Under the pieces are notes generated by a model. That model made no database searches. It saw nothing but the letters and a program-made list of their open reading frames with translations, and had not been told where the DNA came from. From the NCBI GenBank assembly GCA_964456445.1, contig CAYWBI010000066.1, forward strand, positions 1 to 18,763: a stretch of DNA of 18,763 nt, written 5' to 3'. Within the stretch, counting starts at the first letter, position 1. Every line of letters begins with the position of its first letter. A program made the position numbers and the translations under genes. The stretch is from CAYWBI01 sp964456445. Its GTDB lineage: Bacteria; Calditrichota; Calditrichia; Calditrichales; J004. This document shows positions 14,578 through 18,763 of the stretch, one piece after another.

Positions 14578-15543
14578 ATGAAGAAGCTAAATTTGTTATT
14601 TGGAACATTATTCTTTGTGTTTGCTGTTGCCTGTCAAAACAATTCTACGGGTACAAATGACACGCAAGCGGCCGATGAACAGGCCATCAACGATGTCCTG
14701 AACGTAGATGAGCTGGTATATGATGAAATTGGCGACCCGAGCGAAGATGCTATCAATACGGATAGCCCAAGCTGGCTGGGTGCAAGTGAAACGTTTGCCA
14801 AAGATGGTATGAGACTGCGTTATGGACGTATTATCACCAAACGCGAACCGACAATCCAGGTTGTTTTCGATACGGACACAACAGCCACGGCATACGTATC
14901 CCGGCATTTTGAAGGCCGCTTCGTCAGCATGACGGGCAAAATGGAAAATGACACGCTAACCCTTAAGAAATTTGACAAGCCATTGGTTCATGACATCTCA
15001 CGTATTGTTAAATTAGTGAAATTCCGTAATGATACAACAAATGAGCGCAGAAACTGGAAAGTAAGCAGTGTTTCCATGGCCGAAGGCGCTTCAAACCCAA
15101 ATGATATATCAATCGTTTCGCTTACCATCTATCCGGAGAACCAGGACAGCATCGTTGTAACCGATCCCGCCGCTTATTTTATAAATGGCGTAAGCATGCT
15201 AACCCTGCCTCGTCAAACGGATGTTACCGTACGTGTAAAGGTTAAGAACAACACATCCAATCCAATCTTTTTTCCCAGAAACACTCAGGCTACTGAGTCT
15301 GTTCGTCTTCAATATGGCCGTAACCGCCATGGTGACCATGCAAAAAAACCCTTCACTTTTGAAGGCAAAGACAATGCCGGTAACAACGTGTATGTAGGCA
15401 AATGGACGGTAAAACAATTTGCGGGATATCAACATGCGGTTATCGATGTAATCGACAACGGCACAATCCTTAGCAGTGATGACGTCAACTACCCATATGA
15501 ATCATCCACCTGGGGAATGCCATATCGTGTAAGTCCTTTTTAA
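14578..15543 (+). CDS. Lipoprotein of unknown function
   Basis: I do not recognise a family. The protein has 321 residues. The N-terminal signal ends in AVAC (C19), a slightly non-canonical lipobox, followed by an acidic Asn/Thr/Asp-rich linker to about residue 60. The rest looks beta-rich, with Asn, Thr and Val alternation suggestive of a beta-sandwich: a VVFDTDTTATAYV region near 95-110 could be the first strands and the TVRVKVKNNTSNP region near 215-230 a later one. An AGAGGAG ribosome site precedes the ATG, and a strong terminator closes it 16 nt after the stop, so it is a single-gene unit. Expected place is the periplasmic or outer face of the outer membrane. Confidence 0.75.
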   Translation: MKKLNLLFGTLFFVFAVACQNNSTGTNDTQAADEQAINDVLNVDELVYDEIGDPSEDAINTDSPSWLGASETFAKDGMRLRYGRIITKREPTIQVVFDTDTTATAYVSRHFEGRFVSMTGKMENDTLTLKKFDKPLVHDISRIVKLVKFRNDTTNERRNWKVSSVSMAEGASNPNDISIVSLTIYPENQDSIVVTDPAAYFINGVSMLTLPRQTDVTVRVKVKNNTSNPIFFPRNTQATESVRLQYGRNRHGDHAKKPFTFEGKDNAGNNVYVGKWTVKQFAGYQHAVIDVIDNGTILSSDDVNYPYESSTWGMPYRVSPF

Positions 15544-15559
15544 CTGGTTGGTGGTTAGG

Positions 15560-15598
15560 GATATAGAGGCCCGCATAAGCGGGCCGATATATCTTTTT
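15560..15598 (+). terminator. Rho-independent terminator of the lipoprotein gene
   Basis: A GC-rich 7-bp stem, GGCCCGC (15568-15574) with GCGGGCC (15579-15585), has an ATAA loop. It is extended by an outer 6-bp stem (15560-15565 with 15588-15593) across a 2x2 internal loop, and a five-T run follows. It separates the lipoprotein from the helical-repeat gene. Confidence 0.9.
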
Positions 15599-15653
15599 GT
15601 TGAAAGAAATGTTCCCACATGGTAAAATAGACAATCAATATAAAGAAAATATC

Positions 15654-17162
15654 ATGAAACGCTTTACTACAACACTCATCATTCTTCTGCTGACATTCTC
15701 TACCCTTTTTGCACAGCAAATAAATGCCGATCGGGTTCGTCTCAATATTGAGCAGCTTCAAAGGAAGATGGGACAGGTCGCCGCGCTGGCCAAAAAATAT
15801 AATGACGCACAGGCTGTGGCACTCGTTGATAAGGCAAGGAATGAACTTCTTTTAGCATTCAATAAATATCAGGATTTTAAAAATACTCCGGAAACCCAGG
15901 TAGCAAAACGAAAACTGCTTATTAATCTTGCCAAAGCCCATTTTAAATTGGCTGGGAAATACGTTGATGCGGCGTCCCGGTTATTGCTGTTTAAACCCGC
16001 CGCACAAATGAAAAAGGAGCTTGATAATTTAATCCGTAAAGCCGAGCATACCGTCAGCCGGAGCGCATCTGATGAAGGCCGGTATTTTTTGTCCAAATCA
16101 CGTAAGTTCCAATCCGAGGCACAAGCTTCCTTTCGCAATGGCCGCTTTTTAAAAGGATATGAGTTTTTACGCATTTCCATGTATTTTGCCCAAAAGACCG
16201 TTGAGATAGCGTCTGCTTCCGGGCAGGGCCGGAACGATGAACAAGATTTCCGCAATGCAGAGAAAAACATTAGGGCTTTGTTACAACAAGCAAGCAGCCT
16301 TAGCGCCCAAAATCGTATGGTCGGTCAAATGTACCAAAGTGCCCGGAACTATGTTGATCAGGCCCGCAGCGCGTATAGGGCAGGCGATTTCAAAAAAGCG
16401 CTTGCGCATTTGAGATTGGCCGAGAGGCTTTTGTTTCGGGTCGTTGATATGGCGGATAGCGGCCCCTCATCCGATAAACAACAAGCCAGCGAAAATTTGC
16501 AATCACTTGGTCGGTATCTGCAATCCCTCCCAAGCGATTTACAATCGCCTACAAACCCTTTTATTGGTAAAGCAAATAAACTATATCAACGCGCTGCCCA
16601 ACAGATAAACGCCGGTGAGTATAAAAAGGCCAATGTGAGCATGCAACTGTCTCAGCGCATGGCCTTAAAGGCTTATCGGGAAAATTCCGCGCTGGATGGC
16701 CCGGATAGCAAGGATCAACTAAAAATGCGCCTGGCCGATGCCAAACGCTTGTTTGATTTGCAGGAACCACACATGTCCGAAGCTGGTGAAGCTGCAAAAT
16801 TGCTGCATCGGCAGGCAGGAAAATATCTCGGGATGGCCCGTGAGGCCTACCAGCGTAATGCGCTTTTTCGTATGCGCTATTTACTAAATATTTCGCTAAA
16901 ACTTATGAACCAAGCCAGGACGTCAAACGTAAATGAAGAAGATCAACAACAGATCGAACAAAATATTCAACGTTTAAAAGATATCCTTGGCCGTCTTGAT
17001 AAAAATACGGAGCTAAGCGAAAAATGGCGGATTAAAATCTCAGTTCTCACCGATTTGCTTTCACAGGCACAGACCGCGTTTAACGACGGCAATTATGGTT
17101 TTGCCGGAAACCTAAGCGAAATGGTCCAAAATCAATTAACTGTTTTGTTAAAAAGAAACTAA
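15654..17162 (+). CDS. Periplasmic helical-repeat protein, unknown function
   Basis: The protein has 502 residues with a signal peptide (1-20, LFA-Q). The mature protein is almost wholly helical. By eye it contains repeated helical hairpins with the core A-x2-A-x2-(Y/F)-x2-G-(D/E/R)-(F/Y)-x2-A; cores end near residues 165, 246, 323, 405 and 481, a period of 77-81 residues, with a weaker first copy near 66-75. The pattern recalls TPR-type scaffolds, though I cannot assign it to a family. The ATG at 15654 is chosen because the signal peptide begins there; the frame is open 19 codons further up, into the terminator. The ribosome site is weak. The next gene, an outer-membrane barrel, starts 28 nt on and carries a similar hairpin, suggesting a complex of the two products. 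Confidence 0.8.
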   Translation: MKRFTTTLIILLLTFSTLFAQQINADRVRLNIEQLQRKMGQVAALAKKYNDAQAVALVDKARNELLLAFNKYQDFKNTPETQVAKRKLLINLAKAHFKLAGKYVDAASRLLLFKPAAQMKKELDNLIRKAEHTVSRSASDEGRYFLSKSRKFQSEAQASFRNGRFLKGYEFLRISMYFAQKTVEIASASGQGRNDEQDFRNAEKNIRALLQQASSLSAQNRMVGQMYQSARNYVDQARSAYRAGDFKKALAHLRLAERLLFRVVDMADSGPSSDKQQASENLQSLGRYLQSLPSDLQSPTNPFIGKANKLYQRAAQQINAGEYKKANVSMQLSQRMALKAYRENSALDGPDSKDQLKMRLADAKRLFDLQEPHMSEAGEAAKLLHRQAGKYLGMAREAYQRNALFRMRYLLNISLKLMNQARTSNVNEEDQQQIEQNIQRLKDILGRLDKNTELSEKWRIKISVLTDLLSQAQTAFNDGNYGFAGNLSEMVQNQLTVLLKRN

Positions 17163-17190
17163 TTTTCGGTCTTGCAATGGAATTTTCAGG

Positions 17191-18681
17191 ATGACTCGAA
17201 GTTATTGCCTCTTCATATTCTTTCTTGTTTCGGCTGTCCACTGTTTAGTTGCGCAGGGAGCAGATGAAAATTATGAAATGTTGCGCACGGAAATAGAATT
17301 GTATGCGGCATACCAACCCCTGCCAAAAGGAGTTTACGCCTTAATCGATTCTGCCAACCATTATGCCCGGCAGGGCGATTATGACTTTGCGATGGTTTTT
17401 CTGGAACAGGCGCATGATGACTTATCCGTAAAACCCACAAAAAAAGCGCCGGCCGAACCGGATGTTAAGCTTCCTGATTTCCAATATTATGTTCAGTCCG
17501 GCGTGGATTTTAACCGTCAGGAATTTGAACTTGGTTTTGATCAAAGTGACAGCACTTTAATGGACCAGGTGAATAAACCCTTTATTGGCGTTGGTGTGCG
17601 GCTATCGGGTTTTGATGGCGCGTTCATTTTGGACAATCAGTTGCGTTATGATAAAGAATATCTCGAAAACCAAATAAACCTGCATAATCATTGGAACGGT
17701 AACACCTGGGATATTGATGGCTCAAGCGGGTATGTTTTTGATCGAAATTTTGTAACCAGTGCCCTGGGCTATCATGAAATTTTTTCACGCTGGGCCCTGA
17801 GTTACAGGGGCACAGCATCAAATTTTACCCTAATAGAAGAAGCCCGCTATAAACGCTATTATGAACCATCGACTGAAATACCGGACTATTTTCGCAACGT
17901 GTTTTATGCTTATTATAATTACAATATCAATTTTTATCATAATATCCGTTTCAACTATAATTTTGATTTTAACAATAGCTTCCTTACTTCAAACAATGAT
18001 TATCTGGATCATACAGCAGGACTGGAATATGGCGCTTTATTGTTCGGCAGATTAAAGCTGCTTTTCCCGGTATCCGTCGAGGCCCGCAAATTCACTTATA
18101 TTCTAAGCGATAGCCTGTTGGAGAATAAAGCATTGACCTTATCCATAAAACCGGAATTGATGTACCGGGCGTCTGATTTTATTTCCCTGGGCTTCAACTA
18201 TCAACTTGATATAAAGAATTACAAAATAAAAACAGAGCAGGACCCGGACTATAACTATACCCGCTTTGATCCACAAGTACGCTTTACTTTTACTGATGCT
18301 TTCAGGATAGGTATTGGCTATCTTGATGAGCAAAAAAAACATGTTTTGCAAAAAGGCCTGGAGCCCATTTATGTTCAGGAGCAAAACTACCGGGGACAAG
18401 GCGCTTCTGTAAACATGGATTATACCAGGCTTTCCGGTTTGCTGTTGTCCCTAAATATCAATTACACCATGAGACGCTATCCGGATGCGATCCTTGCGGA
18501 TAATTTCAGTATCTATTCCAATCGAAACATCATAAGTGTATTGGCCTTTGCCCAATGGCCGATAAACAGGCATCTGTCCTTAAGCCTTATAGCCGCTTAT
18601 GATAATGATAAAGACATAGACAGTGAGTTTAATGATTCCAGAAGTTCCTACTATACCACCGGCCTGAAATATGAGTTTTAA
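17191..18681 (+). CDS. Outer-membrane beta-barrel protein with N-terminal helical hairpin
   Basis: The protein has 496 residues with a signal peptide (1-22). A short helical domain (about 27-78) contains ANHYARQGDYDFA (55-67), which matches the repeat core of the preceding gene's product. After a Lys/Pro-rich linker (81-95), about 400 residues of alternating strands rich in Tyr, Asn, Asp and Phe run to a C-terminal YEF. A terminal Phe with preceding alternating residues is the usual BAM-recognition signal, so an outer-membrane barrel of perhaps 16 or more strands is well supported. The cargo or function is not recognised. It is probably co-transcribed with the helical-repeat gene 28 nt upstream. 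No terminator is visible in the 82 nt that remain after it. Confidence 0.82.
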   Translation: MTRSYCLFIFFLVSAVHCLVAQGADENYEMLRTEIELYAAYQPLPKGVYALIDSANHYARQGDYDFAMVFLEQAHDDLSVKPTKKAPAEPDVKLPDFQYYVQSGVDFNRQEFELGFDQSDSTLMDQVNKPFIGVGVRLSGFDGAFILDNQLRYDKEYLENQINLHNHWNGNTWDIDGSSGYVFDRNFVTSALGYHEIFSRWALSYRGTASNFTLIEEARYKRYYEPSTEIPDYFRNVFYAYYNYNINFYHNIRFNYNFDFNNSFLTSNNDYLDHTAGLEYGALLFGRLKLLFPVSVEARKFTYILSDSLLENKALTLSIKPELMYRASDFISLGFNYQLDIKNYKIKTEQDPDYNYTRFDPQVRFTFTDAFRIGIGYLDEQKKHVLQKGLEPIYVQEQNYRGQGASVNMDYTRLSGLLLSLNINYTMRRYPDAILADNFSIYSNRNIISVLAFAQWPINRHLSLSLIAAYDNDKDIDSEFNDSRSSYYTTGLKYEF

Positions 18682-18763
18682 GTGATGTTTTATTGATCTT
18701 CAGCATATAACCTAAATGTCTAAAGTAAAAAAAATGAAAGGTGTCCCAAATTATTGTAAATTA

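Noticed and set aside
17177..17194. Five-codon frame whose stop overlaps the start of the barrel gene
   Set aside because: It is too short to judge and has no support beyond the overlap.
18740..18748. GGTGTCCCA near the right edge, similar to the motif at 544-553
   Set aside because: A nine-base match is too short to call another copy of the left-end repeat; the sequence ends soon after.

Overview
The window is a stretch of chromosome from a Gram-negative (diderm) bacterium of about 45% GC by eye. Lipoproteins, signal peptides ending in A-Q, outer-membrane beta-barrels, a DUF983 protein and a lipoprotein cytochrome of a Bacteroidota-like type suggest the FCB group (Bacteroidota, Ignavibacteriota, Calditrichota or relatives). 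The sequence alone does not decide the phylum. There are no rRNA, tRNA, CRISPR, integrase or transposase genes.

Layout. 1-600 is non-coding and repeat-rich: two nested inverted-repeat families (127-414) flanked by a diverged direct repeat (58-126 and 460-570). Next come a divergent pair: a Spy/CpxP-like periplasmic protein (minus) and a 940-residue M16 zinc protease (plus). At 4441-6797 a GT-C membrane glycosyltransferase and a DPM1-like GT2 enzyme overlap by 4 nt and look like a polyprenyl-phosphate-sugar glycosylation pair. They are followed by a helical-plus-barrel envelope protein of unknown role and a small DUF983 zinc-ribbon membrane protein.

8694-11714 holds six minus-strand genes packed almost without gaps: a signal-less amidase with an SH3b domain, a two-TM coiled-coil protein, a small lipoprotein overlapping a periplasmic coiled-coil protein with a C-terminal anchor, and, after a 124-nt gap, a three-TM protein overlapping a one-TM coiled-coil protein. 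The content resembles a phage lysis cassette (endolysin, holin-like proteins, spanin-like pair), but no phage structural, replication or integration gene is visible. This is the best candidate for an undescribed system here; the lysis reading is inference.

The right side carries a lipoprotein c-type cytochrome (minus, with its own terminator), a PAP2 lipid phosphatase overlapping an NrnA-like DHH phosphoesterase, a lipoprotein of unknown function, and a final pair: a periplasmic all-helical protein with five to six repeats of about 79 residues, and an outer-membrane barrel whose N-terminus carries what looks like one copy of the same helical hairpin. This pair is the second candidate for an undescribed functional unit.
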